Source of the DNA: Leptospira sp. WS39.C2
GTDB lineage: Bacteria > Spirochaetota > Leptospiria > Leptospirales > Leptospiraceae
Length of the DNA stretch: 64,000 nt
Assembly (NCBI RefSeq): GCF_040833965.1
Contig: NZ_CP162142.1
Span: 558,001-622,000, forward strand
Reading direction: 5' to 3'
Below the pieces are notes generated by a model. The model did not search any database. It had not been told where the DNA came from and worked only from the letters and a program-made list of their open reading frames with translations. Both the position numbers and the translations under genes were made by a program. Position 1 is the stretch's first letter; every line of letters starts with the position of its first letter. Positions 38,543-46,182 of the stretch are shown one piece after another.

Positions 38543-40969
38543 ATGGCCCAAGACACTTCAAAATTATTCATACAATTTATAGTTCTTATATGTCTGTTTT
38601 TTGATTCGATTCCTATATACGCAAAAACATGGAGCGACTTGGAAAACGAACAAGAAGTTAAAATCTATGGAAGCGAACGAAGCGCAAAATTCAAAGCGAG
38701 TAATATTTTTTATGATATAGAAGATTGGAAAGACCATTATTCGGTTCGTGCTTTAGGATTTTATAGATACTACGACTATCCTTTATCTAAGTCCAAAACG
38801 ATTTTTCCTTTTTATTACCATATCCAAAGTAAAATCGACAATCGTGAATATAAACGTATCGTAAATGTCGATGTCACAAAAAAAGACGATTCCATTCAAA
38901 AATCTTTTTTCCCATTTGTTTTTTGGGGGAATACTTCAAATAGTTCCTATTTAGTTACAATCCCATTCTTTTATCAAAATCAAAGTGAGAAAGAGAAAGT
39001 TTTTGGTTTTCCCGTTTTACCATTAGTTTATTATAATAATAAAGAAAAGTTAGGTGAGGATAAATACAATTATTCTAGAATTCTCACTTTATTCCATTAT
39101 GAAACAAGTGACAAACGTGGATTGAGTGATTTATCATTTACTCCATTGTTTTATTATTCAAAAGAAAACTATCTGTTTTTTCCAATCTTACTGTATTATC
39201 AAAATTTTCGTTCCAATTACAATGAATATTGGCTTGGTCCATTATATTACTCAAACGACAAATTAAAAGAGGAGAGATTGTTCGTGATTTTCCCTTTTGT
39301 AGGGAGTTATGTTTCGCCCAAAAAAGAAATCGATTTTATTTTACCTATTTATTTAAACATAAAAGATATAGAAGAAGATTACCATATCAACTTGTTTTGG
39401 TATACAAAAGTTCACAATACTAATATAAATGTAGCGACGAATGATGGAAACATTTATCTGGATTATGATTTTGGATTGTTTTATAATTTGGTAGGGATTT
39501 CCAAACGTAGTAAACTGATCACTGGGAATTTATTTAAAACGAATGAAACAAAAACTTCTACAAAGCCTGAGATAAAGAAAAAAAGAGAGTTTAACCGAGA
39601 GAATAGTGATCAATTTACCGGATACCAATTGTTATTTGGAATTTTTTCTTATGAAAAGGCTGATACAAAAAGACATATTAGGTTATTACCATTTGCCTGG
39701 TTCACTTGGGATGAAACATCGGAAGACAAAGTAGTTTTGATTCCTCCTTTTTTTCCAATTTGGTTGAGTTATATATCAGATGATTTGGAATATAAAATTA
39801 TATTTCCTTTATATGGTAAACAAAAAGACAATACATCAGAAATCCAATCTTATCTGTTGAATGGGTATATCAAAGAAGAATACAAACTCAATAATCGAAT
39901 TGAAAAATCTTTTTTTTGGCCATTTGTTAATGTTTACAGTTCAGACATTGACTCTGGCCATCGAGTATTGCCTTTTTATATTTATAATCAAACGATAAAT
40001 GATAATAGTTTGAAACGAAATACAAATACGTTAGTTTCGAGTTATACGGAAATTTCGAATCAAAATTTCAATAGGAAAGATTTTTTATTATGGCCATTAT
40101 GGATATCATATGATTCTTACCAATATAAAAATCAAGAGTCAAATACGACTTTTTGGCTCACTCCTTTTTTTTATAGAAAAGTAAGCAATTCAAATGTTAA
40201 AACCAATCTATTTTGGTTCATTGATTGGAGAATTGAATCTTACATCCCAATAACATCAAAGAGTTCCAAGGAAACCAAGTCCGAGCCAAAAAAAGAATCA
40301 TTGTCTCATCTTCTTGTTTTTCCATTTTATTATTCGAATTCTAGTTTTTCGATCATTCCTTTGTCTTTCAATCATTGGAGTGAAGGACAATTCACAACAT
40401 TCACGTTATTAAATTACTACAACACCAATAAAGACGGGCATTATTACAATTTATTGTATTTATTGGAATCAGAAAATTCTTCCACGAGCTACCAATTAAG
40501 AAGTTTGTGGGATTTTCTTTTTAGTTTTCAAACAAAACCAAAAGAAATAGATCGACTAACTATAATTTGGTTAGGATATGATCAGACAAGGTCTAAAAAA
40601 ACGATCAATTTTTTTCCGTTATTTCGGGCAGCAGTAGAAAATGATGAAACATCACAATTGTATGGACCCTTTCTATATTACAAATCAAAATCTCCAGAGG
40701 AAATTACAGAATTGGCTCTCCTTGGTATTGGATATTATCATAATGAAACCAAATCAGACAAACAATATTCCACCTATGTATTGCTTGGTGTAATATACCA
40801 AGAGAAAACCGAACTAGAACGAGGATTTGTGAAACGCGGTAGCCTTTGGGGTTGGTTATGGGAATACCAAACAGAAGAGAATGGTTATGAAAAATTTTCA
40901 ATTTTAAAACTATTCTCTTACTCTAAAGAAACCGATGGGACTAAAAAAATATTAGGGATCAGTATATAA
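38543..40969 (+). CDS. Large exported aromatic-rich repeat protein (LA_1737-like)
   Basis: The 808-residue protein has a signal peptide (FIQFIVLICLFFDSIPIYA, about 10-28). The rest is repeats of a pattern of the form FPxxYYxxxx or LPFxWFTW: for example SFFPFVFWGN, VLPLVYYNN, FFPILLYYQN, LFVIFPFVGS and LIPPFFPIWLS. These look like alternating strands of a large outer-membrane barrel or a beta-solenoid. The look recalls the Leptospira family named LA_1737, cited from memory. The codon choice is as AT-rich as its surroundings. The FMN reductase gene starts four bases after its stop. No function known. Confidence 0.6.
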   Translation: MAQDTSKLFIQFIVLICLFFDSIPIYAKTWSDLENEQEVKIYGSERSAKFKASNIFYDIEDWKDHYSVRALGFYRYYDYPLSKSKTIFPFYYHIQSKIDNREYKRIVNVDVTKKDDSIQKSFFPFVFWGNTSNSSYLVTIPFFYQNQSEKEKVFGFPVLPLVYYNNKEKLGEDKYNYSRILTLFHYETSDKRGLSDLSFTPLFYYSKENYLFFPILLYYQNFRSNYNEYWLGPLYYSNDKLKEERLFVIFPFVGSYVSPKKEIDFILPIYLNIKDIEEDYHINLFWYTKVHNTNINVATNDGNIYLDYDFGLFYNLVGISKRSKLITGNLFKTNETKTSTKPEIKKKREFNRENSDQFTGYQLLFGIFSYEKADTKRHIRLLPFAWFTWDETSEDKVVLIPPFFPIWLSYISDDLEYKIIFPLYGKQKDNTSEIQSYLLNGYIKEEYKLNNRIEKSFFWPFVNVYSSDIDSGHRVLPFYIYNQTINDNSLKRNTNTLVSSYTEISNQNFNRKDFLLWPLWISYDSYQYKNQESNTTFWLTPFFYRKVSNSNVKTNLFWFIDWRIESYIPITSKSSKETKSEPKKESLSHLLVFPFYYSNSSFSIIPLSFNHWSEGQFTTFTLLNYYNTNKDGHYYNLLYLLESENSSTSYQLRSLWDFLFSFQTKPKEIDRLTIIWLGYDQTRSKKTINFFPLFRAAVENDETSQLYGPFLYYKSKSPEEITELALLGIGYYHNETKSDKQYSTYVLLGVIYQEKTELERGFVKRGSLWGWLWEYQTEENGYEKFSILKLFSYSKETDGTKKILGISI

Positions 40970-40972
40970 AAA

Positions 40973-41509
40973 ATGGAAGTCCTAAAACCTAAAATTTTAG
41001 CAATATCAGGTGGTATTAGCTCAACGTCTTATAATCGGAAAATCATAACAAGATTGAAAATTGAATTTTCCGAGGTTTGTGATATTTTAATTAATGATGA
41101 TATCGTTAATTTTCCTTTTTTTGATTCAGGTATTTCTGAAGAAGAAACACCTAATTCAGTGAAACTATTTTTAGAAAAAGTTAAAGATGCCGATGCTGTT
41201 TTGATTTGTTCTCCAGAATATGTGTATAGTATTCCTGGAGTTTTAAAAAATGCATTAGAATGGTCTGTTGCATCTGTTGTTTTCACTGATAAACCTGTGG
41301 CTTTAATAACCGCTGCAACAGTAGGTAATAAAGCACATGAATCATTGATTTTGATATTGAAAACTATCGGAGCAAAGTTAACCGATAAAACAAATTTGTT
41401 GGTATCTGGTGTAAAAGGAAAAATATCCGCTGATGGTCAATTTATAGATGATGAAACTAAACGTTCTATTTATAGTTTGATGCAAGGTTTATTGGAAAAT
41501 ATAGGATGA
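40973..41509 (+). CDS. NAD(P)H-dependent FMN reductase
   Basis: The 178-residue flavodoxin-fold protein belongs to the NADPH-dependent FMN reductase family (FMN_red). ILAISGGISSTSYNRKI at 8-24 is the phosphate loop of the flavin site, and SPEYVYSIPGVLKNALEW near 80-97 is the second flavin motif. It reduces flavins or small quinone and azo substrates with NAD(P)H in the cytoplasm. It starts four bases after the 808-residue protein gene on the same strand, so it is likely co-transcribed, though the two have no obvious link. Confidence 0.88.
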   Translation: MEVLKPKILAISGGISSTSYNRKIITRLKIEFSEVCDILINDDIVNFPFFDSGISEEETPNSVKLFLEKVKDADAVLICSPEYVYSIPGVLKNALEWSVASVVFTDKPVALITAATVGNKAHESLILILKTIGAKLTDKTNLLVSGVKGKISADGQFIDDETKRSIYSLMQGLLENIG

Positions 41510-41723
41510 ATCATAAGAGGAATCAATCATTCATTATATCAAATCAATTCTAAAATATATCTGCCATATCTTTTGAAATTTGTAATAAATTTCACTTAGC
41601 TTATGTTAGAATTGATAATAATTTATTTATCAAATATATTCAAATCAATGTTATTCGTACAATTTCAATAATATAAATATATTCTTGATTTAATCATTTA
41701 TTTTTTTCCTTTGTTCATAACGC

Positions 41724-42725
41724 ATGTTGAGAACAATTAAATTCATATTGGCTTCTTTGATAGTTGTTTCTTGTAGTGAATTATCTTATGAAAATGTTTG
41801 TGATATAAAATCCGATCAATTTTTAAAAGGGATCGTTTTGATGAATATGTTAGGTGAGAGGGAATATAAGTGTTTGTCTTATGACATAAATATCGCTACA
41901 AGCGTTTTGGAGGTAAACCCGAGTATCGGCATTCTTTCTGAAACTGGGCCAAGTTTTACGATAGGCAGTACTCTAAACTTTACGATTCGATTGAAAAAAA
42001 ATCCTTCTTCCCAAGTTGAAATTCAAATCTATTCTACTCTACCTTCACTCGCTTCACTTTCTACCAATTCGCTTATTTTTACTGAGGAAAACTGGTCAGT
42101 TCATCAAAGTTTTACTCTCACCGGGATAAATGATTCTTTAATCAATGGAGATAGAAACTTTAAATTGAATATAAAACTTATTTCAGAAGATATAAAATTC
42201 AATCAACTGAATTCTGAAATTCCCATTCAATTGAAAGACAACGAAAAAAGATTATTTTTATCAACTGGAAATTATCGAGGAGGCGAATTTGGCGGCATCA
42301 ATGGTGCAGATCAAATCTGTAATGCTGATATCAAATGCCCTCAAGGTTCCACTTGTAAAGCAATGATTTTAAGTAGCACCAGAATCGCATCCCTTACTGC
42401 AAATATAGGAGATGGTCAATTGGATTGGGTCCTTCATCCATATACGCATTATTATCTACCAAATAATACAACATTGATTGCGAATACTAATGGAACTTCA
42501 TTACTTCAGATACCATTTTCAGCTGTAATTGACAGTGTACCATCTGGAACATGGCTAGGCAGTAATTCTGGTTATGTTTTAGGAAGTAATGATTGTTTGA
42601 ATTGGACAGACAATGTGGGAGCTTACAACGGATATATATTTCGTACGCAATTTGCTGATAATACTCTTTTTGGTGGAAACTATTTGTGTAGTAATCAAGT
42701 GAAATTGTTTTGTGTAGAATTTTGA
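41724..42725 (+). CDS. Leptospiral DUF1554 lipoprotein
   Basis: The 333-residue product has a lipoprotein signal (FILASLIVVSC) and a DUF1554 domain in its C-terminal half: FLSTGNYRGGEFGGINGADQIC, here split in two: FLSTGNYRGG near 181-190 and GINGADQIC near 193-201, followed by KCPQGSTCKAMIL. The N-terminal half has strand-rich repeats (SLIFTEENWSVHQSFTLTGI) that resemble immunoglobulin-like modules. DUF1554 is nearly confined to leptospires and its role is unknown. It is presumably anchored at the outer or inner membrane. Confidence 0.8.
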   Translation: MLRTIKFILASLIVVSCSELSYENVCDIKSDQFLKGIVLMNMLGEREYKCLSYDINIATSVLEVNPSIGILSETGPSFTIGSTLNFTIRLKKNPSSQVEIQIYSTLPSLASLSTNSLIFTEENWSVHQSFTLTGINDSLINGDRNFKLNIKLISEDIKFNQLNSEIPIQLKDNEKRLFLSTGNYRGGEFGGINGADQICNADIKCPQGSTCKAMILSSTRIASLTANIGDGQLDWVLHPYTHYYLPNNTTLIANTNGTSLLQIPFSAVIDSVPSGTWLGSNSGYVLGSNDCLNWTDNVGAYNGYIFRTQFADNTLFGGNYLCSNQVKLFCVEF

Positions 42726-43036
42726 ATTCAGATTCTGAATGATCTCGAATCACATATTGAACTTAGTATTGGTTTGATGTTTGGTCTATTGGAAAACAAT
42801 ACATTTGAGAAAGACTAATGTTATTTTTCTTTTCATATTTCTACAAAAATTGATTCCAATGTTTAAATCGTTAAAATAGAATCCTGAATTTTCTAAAAAA
42901 TAAAGGGGTTCAAATTAGTAGATGAGGAAATAAATCTCCTGACTATGAAGAAAAAACTTTGAATCGAATATCCTAAGCACAACACTATGATGGTAATAAC
43001 CTTAAATCGAATTGTATTGTGCAAATTATTAGAAAA
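42726..43036. other. Intergenic region with no gene found
   Basis: These 311 bases lie between convergent lipoprotein genes. I found no terminator with a T-run and no reading frame; a palindrome at 42725-42739 (ATTCAGATTCTGAAT) is short. Confidence 0.4.
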
Positions 43037-43597
43037 TCAGATACTTACGCAAACAGTAGGTGATGAATTATTACATGAGTAACCCGATTCTATCCTACAG
43101 CTATTATTACACCCGTCTCCATTTGTTAAATTTCCGTCATCACATGCTTCATAGGAAAGTTTTACACCATTTCCACAAATAGTACAATCTGCTATAATGT
43201 CTGTTATATCTGTTGTTGAGATATTTCCAGTTGCCTTATTTGTGATTCCACAAGTTATACCATTTGGATTTGTAAATACAGAAACAGTATAATTACTATT
43301 TGATTTAATTTTTGAAGTAAAAACAAATGTTCCGACTGCGGATATCGAAAGATTATTTGTTCCATTTAACTGGAAAACTACGGTTCCTCCATTTAGTTGT
43401 CCAGTTAAATTCCCACCTACACTTTGATAGGTTTCAGGTTCCTGAGGTAAATTGTTTTGAGTAGCAGCAGCTACAAGAGTTAATATTGAATTTTGATCAT
43501 CTTCATTATTTTCTTTTTCAAGAAATTGACATCCCATATAAAAGATACATGGAAATAAGAGCGCAAATAAGATATTCACCTTGATTATTTTTTTCAC
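43037..43597 (-). CDS. Lipoprotein with a Myxococcus-type cysteine-rich repeat
   Basis: The 186-residue product starts with GTG at 43597, after a TAGGAAT site, and has a lipoprotein signal (PCIFYMGC). The middle is a strand-rich, Asn- and Thr-rich domain. The C-terminal part is one cysteine-rich repeat: CGNGVKLSYEACDDGN and GDGCNNSCRIESGYSC match the Myxococcus disulfide repeat (DUF4215-like). That module is found in secreted proteins of deltaproteobacteria and leptospires. Function unknown, probably surface exposed. Confidence 0.75.
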   Translation of the reverse strand: MKKIIKVNILFALLFPCIFYMGCQFLEKENNEDDQNSILTLVAAATQNNLPQEPETYQSVGGNLTGQLNGGTVVFQLNGTNNLSISAVGTFVFTSKIKSNSNYTVSVFTNPNGITCGITNKATGNISTTDITDIIADCTICGNGVKLSYEACDDGNLTNGDGCNNSCRIESGYSCNNSSPTVCVSI

Positions 43598-44004
43598 AAT
43601 TTTTATTCCTACGAATGAATTTTTCTAATCTATGGTTTCGCAAATACAATTTATAGATGGTTAAATATACTGATTGATTAATATTTACAATCCATTTGTT
43701 AGTTGGAGATATTTGTCAGCTAACAACATATAATTGCAACATTTAAATATTATTAATGCGGAATATTTAAAATACCGGTATCTCAATCTTTCCTATGTAA
43801 TAGATTTCCTTACGAAATTTGATACACCAATAGTATATGGAAAAATTTGAAAATGGAAGCTTTGATTTAGAATTTGAATGATACCAATCCTTTTCCTGCT
43901 TCTAAAACCTTTGATTGGTTAAACTATTACTTATTGTTATGTTTCTGCTAGTGATCACGGAAGTGTAACTAGCTTTTGTATCCATTTTATAACATTTTCT
44001 AAAA
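43598..44004. other. Intergenic region with no gene found
   Basis: Roughly 400 AT-rich bases between the divergent lipoprotein and quinone-reductase operon. TTGTTAG (about 43697) and CTAACAA (about 43723) form a weak inverted repeat. Nothing else stands out before the promoter region at 44005. Confidence 0.4.
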
Positions 44005-44033
44005 TTGCTTTTTTTTGTTTGCTAAATTATATC
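44005..44033 (+). promoter_or_regulatory. Candidate promoter of the PadR operon
   Basis: TTGCTT (44005-44010) and TATATC (44028-44033) are separated by 17 bases, a good fit for a sigma-70-type -35/-10 pair. The -10 hexamer lies at the start of the upstream palindrome. Confidence 0.5.
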
Positions 44034-44044
44034 TAATAGATATA
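44028..44044. promoter_or_regulatory. Operator palindrome 1 of the PadR operon
   Basis: TATATCTAATAGATATA is a 17-base palindrome around one central base. It is the exact reverse complement of the second copy at 44054-44070 (centre spacing 26 bases). Confidence 0.6.
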
Positions 44045-44053
44045 TCTGACCAT

Positions 44054-44070
44054 TATATCTATTAGATATA
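44054..44070. promoter_or_regulatory. Operator palindrome 2 of the PadR operon
   Basis: TATATCTATTAGATATA is a 17-base palindrome around one central base, ending 13 bases before the first ATG of the operon. Two such copies just after a promoter suit a dimeric repressor. Confidence 0.6.
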
Positions 44071-44083
44071 ATGGTGGTATCGA

Positions 44084-44671
44084 ATGAAACAGAATATCTT
44101 AATCGTACTTGGGCATCCCAACCTCAATTCCTATTGTGCCCAATTGGCAAATACTTATGTGGAAGCAGCCAAATCTTCAGGTCATGAAGCTCATTTATTA
44201 AATTTAACCGAACTCAATTTCGATTATAATTTAAAATTCGGGTATCATAAAGAGAAGAAACAAACATTAGAACCAGATATCGTAAAAAGCCAATCACTCA
44301 TTCAAAATGCAAATCATTTGGTTTTTATTTATCCAAGTTGGTGGGCTAGTATGCCTGCAATTTTAAAAGCCTGGATCGATAGAGTTTTTTTACCTGGTTT
44401 TGCATTCGCATACCAAAAACATTCACCATTTCCAAAACAATTACTCAAAGGCAAAACAGCGAGAATCATCATCACCATGGACGCCCCCACTTGGTATTAC
44501 AAATGGGTCAATCGTAGTCCAGGGGTTCAGTTGTTAAAACATGGAACATTGCAATTTTGTGGTGTGAAAAAAGTAAAAGTTACATATTTAGATCAAATTA
44601 GATTTCGAAATCATGAGACCTTAAGTAAGTGGATTCAAAATATAGAACAACTTGGAAAAAAAGGTGAATGA
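44084..44671 (+). CDS. NAD(P)H:quinone oxidoreductase family flavoprotein
   Basis: The 195-residue flavodoxin-fold protein belongs to the Flavodoxin_2 family (KefF, MdaB, NQO1 type). ILIVLGHPNLNSYCAQLA at 5-22 is the flavin phosphate loop, and IYPSWWASMPAILKAWIDRV near 85-104 is the second signature, followed by FLPGFAFAY. It would reduce quinones or electrophiles with NAD(P)H. GGTGGT lies before the ATG. It is the first gene of an operon with a MEST-like hydrolase and a PadR regulator, and sits behind two palindromic operators, so it is likely induced by an electrophile or similar compound. Confidence 0.9.
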   Translation: MKQNILIVLGHPNLNSYCAQLANTYVEAAKSSGHEAHLLNLTELNFDYNLKFGYHKEKKQTLEPDIVKSQSLIQNANHLVFIYPSWWASMPAILKAWIDRVFLPGFAFAYQKHSPFPKQLLKGKTARIIITMDAPTWYYKWVNRSPGVQLLKHGTLQFCGVKKVKVTYLDQIRFRNHETLSKWIQNIEQLGKKGE

Positions 44672-44672
44672 A

Positions 44673-45563
44673 ATGGATGGTAAATTTAATAATTCCGAAT
44701 CCATGAAACAATTTGGTCAATTTTTTGATTTTCAAGGTCATTCCATATTTTATGGAACTTTTGGAAAAGGAGAAACCTTGCTTTTGTTACATGGTTATCC
44801 ATTTAATAGTTTTGATTGGAATTGGGTTTTGGAAGATTTGTCAAAACGATACCAAGTCATTTTTATAGATTTTTTAGGAATGGGTTTTTCTGATAAACCT
44901 GAAAATCATTTGTATTCTTTCGAAGAATATGTTTTAATACTCAATTCACTTCTCTTAAAATTAAATATAAAACAAGTAAAAATTTTAGCACATGATCTTG
45001 CGGTTAGCATTGTCCAAGAAATGGTGTCAACAAATGAAAAATTGAATTTTGAGATTTCATCTATTGCATTTATGAATGGTGGTTTATTCACAGATGTTTA
45101 TAACCCTAGATTGATCCAAAGATTATTATCGCAAACACCAAACATTGTAGGTAAATTTATCAGCAAAAAAATATCACGTAAGTCGGTGGAAAAATCCTTA
45201 CAACAAATGTTTGGACCTAATACACAACCTAGTCAAAATTTGTTAGAAGAATATTGGAGCATTCTCAATTACAATGAGGGTAAACAAATTGCATATTTGA
45301 TTGGACGATTGGTCTTTGAAAAGGTGAAATACCAAAAACGTTGGATAGAAGCACTTAAAAATACAAAAATCCCTTTTTGTTATATCTATGGTCCCAATGA
45401 TCCAAATTCTGGAACGCAAATGGCACTTCGATTCAAAAAAGAATATCCAAATGCTCCAATATACAATTTATCTAACGATATTGGCCACTGGCCACAAGTG
45501 GAATCACCCAAAGAAGTGGTGACTATATTTTTGAATTTCCAAGATAAACTGATACAAAAGTAA
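44673..45563 (+). CDS. Alpha/beta hydrolase, MEST (PEG1)-like
   Basis: The 296-residue protein has the alpha/beta hydrolase layout. LLHGYPFNSFDWNWV has the oxyanion region, FIDFLGMGFSDKP follows, and AHDLAVSIVQEM carries Asp, not Ser, at the nucleophile turn, as in haloalkane dehalogenases and epoxide hydrolases. The closest pattern is animal MEST (FLGFGFSDKP, HDYGDIVAQEL, SNGG, IYGPLDP), with matching MNGGLF and CYIYGPNDPNS. The acid is probably in PNDPN and the base His in IGHWPQ. ATG 44673 follows AAGGTGA, one base after the previous stop. A detoxifying hydrolase is likely; the substrate is unknown. Confidence 0.82.
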   Translation: MDGKFNNSESMKQFGQFFDFQGHSIFYGTFGKGETLLLLHGYPFNSFDWNWVLEDLSKRYQVIFIDFLGMGFSDKPENHLYSFEEYVLILNSLLLKLNIKQVKILAHDLAVSIVQEMVSTNEKLNFEISSIAFMNGGLFTDVYNPRLIQRLLSQTPNIVGKFISKKISRKSVEKSLQQMFGPNTQPSQNLLEEYWSILNYNEGKQIAYLIGRLVFEKVKYQKRWIEALKNTKIPFCYIYGPNDPNSGTQMALRFKKEYPNAPIYNLSNDIGHWPQVESPKEVVTIFLNFQDKLIQK

Positions 45564-45570
45564 AGTTAAA

Positions 45571-46116
45571 ATGAAACGTGAAAGTAAAACACAATATGCT
45601 CTATTAGGAATATTATCACAATGTGAGATGAATGGATACGAGATTCGAAAGTACATCGAATCAACGATAAGTTTTTTTTGGAATGAAAGTTTTGGTCAAA
45701 TTTATCCAACATTATCCAAATTGGAAAAAGATGGGTTGATCAAAGAATGGGAGAAAACAGATACAAATGGAAAGAAAAAAAAGGTATTTAAAGTAACTCG
45801 TCCTGGCCTTGAAGAATTTAGAAGATGGATGGACGAATCTCCCATACAAACCAACAAACGAAATGAACTTCTATTTAAAGTATTTTTTGGTAGGCATATG
45901 AATCCAAAATTACTGGTAGAACAATTGGAAGGAGAGATCAATAAACAAAAACAAGATTTAAAGGCTTTAAAAGTTTTTCAGAAAGAATTGAAAACCGATT
46001 GGGACAATCATCCCGATAATGAGTATTGGAATTTAACTTTGGAATTTGCTGAAAAACAAACCATGTTGAATCTTGATTGGATTCAAAAGGTAAAAGGGAA
46101 AATCAAAGAAAAATAA
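45571..46116 (+). CDS. PadR-family transcriptional regulator
   Basis: The 181-residue protein has the PadR winged-helix domain: ALLGILSQCEMNGYEIRKYI near residues 8-27 and FGQIYPTLSKLEKDGLI near 39-55. A C-terminal helical Vir_act_alpha_C region (KQKQDLKALKVFQKEL) is for dimer formation. It is the last gene of the operon with the quinone-reductase-like and hydrolase genes, and PadR regulators often repress such genes. The two palindromes before the operon are probable binding sites, so autoregulation is inferred. Confidence 0.9.
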   Translation: MKRESKTQYALLGILSQCEMNGYEIRKYIESTISFFWNESFGQIYPTLSKLEKDGLIKEWEKTDTNGKKKKVFKVTRPGLEEFRRWMDESPIQTNKRNELLFKVFFGRHMNPKLLVEQLEGEINKQKQDLKALKVFQKELKTDWDNHPDNEYWNLTLEFAEKQTMLNLDWIQKVKGKIKEK

Positions 46117-46145
46117 TAAATTTCAAAAATAATCCCGTTATTTCA

Positions 46146-46173
46146 TTGATTTGCACTCATAAATCTTTATAAA
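46146..46173 (+). promoter_or_regulatory. Possible promoter of the sensor kinase gene
   Basis: TTGATT (46146-46151) and TATAAA (46168-46173) are 16 bases apart, but the ATG at 46183 is only nine bases downstream, which would leave a leaderless or nearly leaderless message. Confidence 0.25.
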
Positions 46174-46182
46174 AATCTAATC

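Noticed and set aside
42725..42739. Palindrome ATTCAGATTCTGAAT after the DUF1554 gene
   Set aside because: Loop of one base and no T-run, so it does not qualify as a terminator.
46146..46182. Leaderless transcription of the sensor kinase gene
   Set aside because: The -10-like site is so near the ATG that the fit may be chance; kept only as a weak promoter call.
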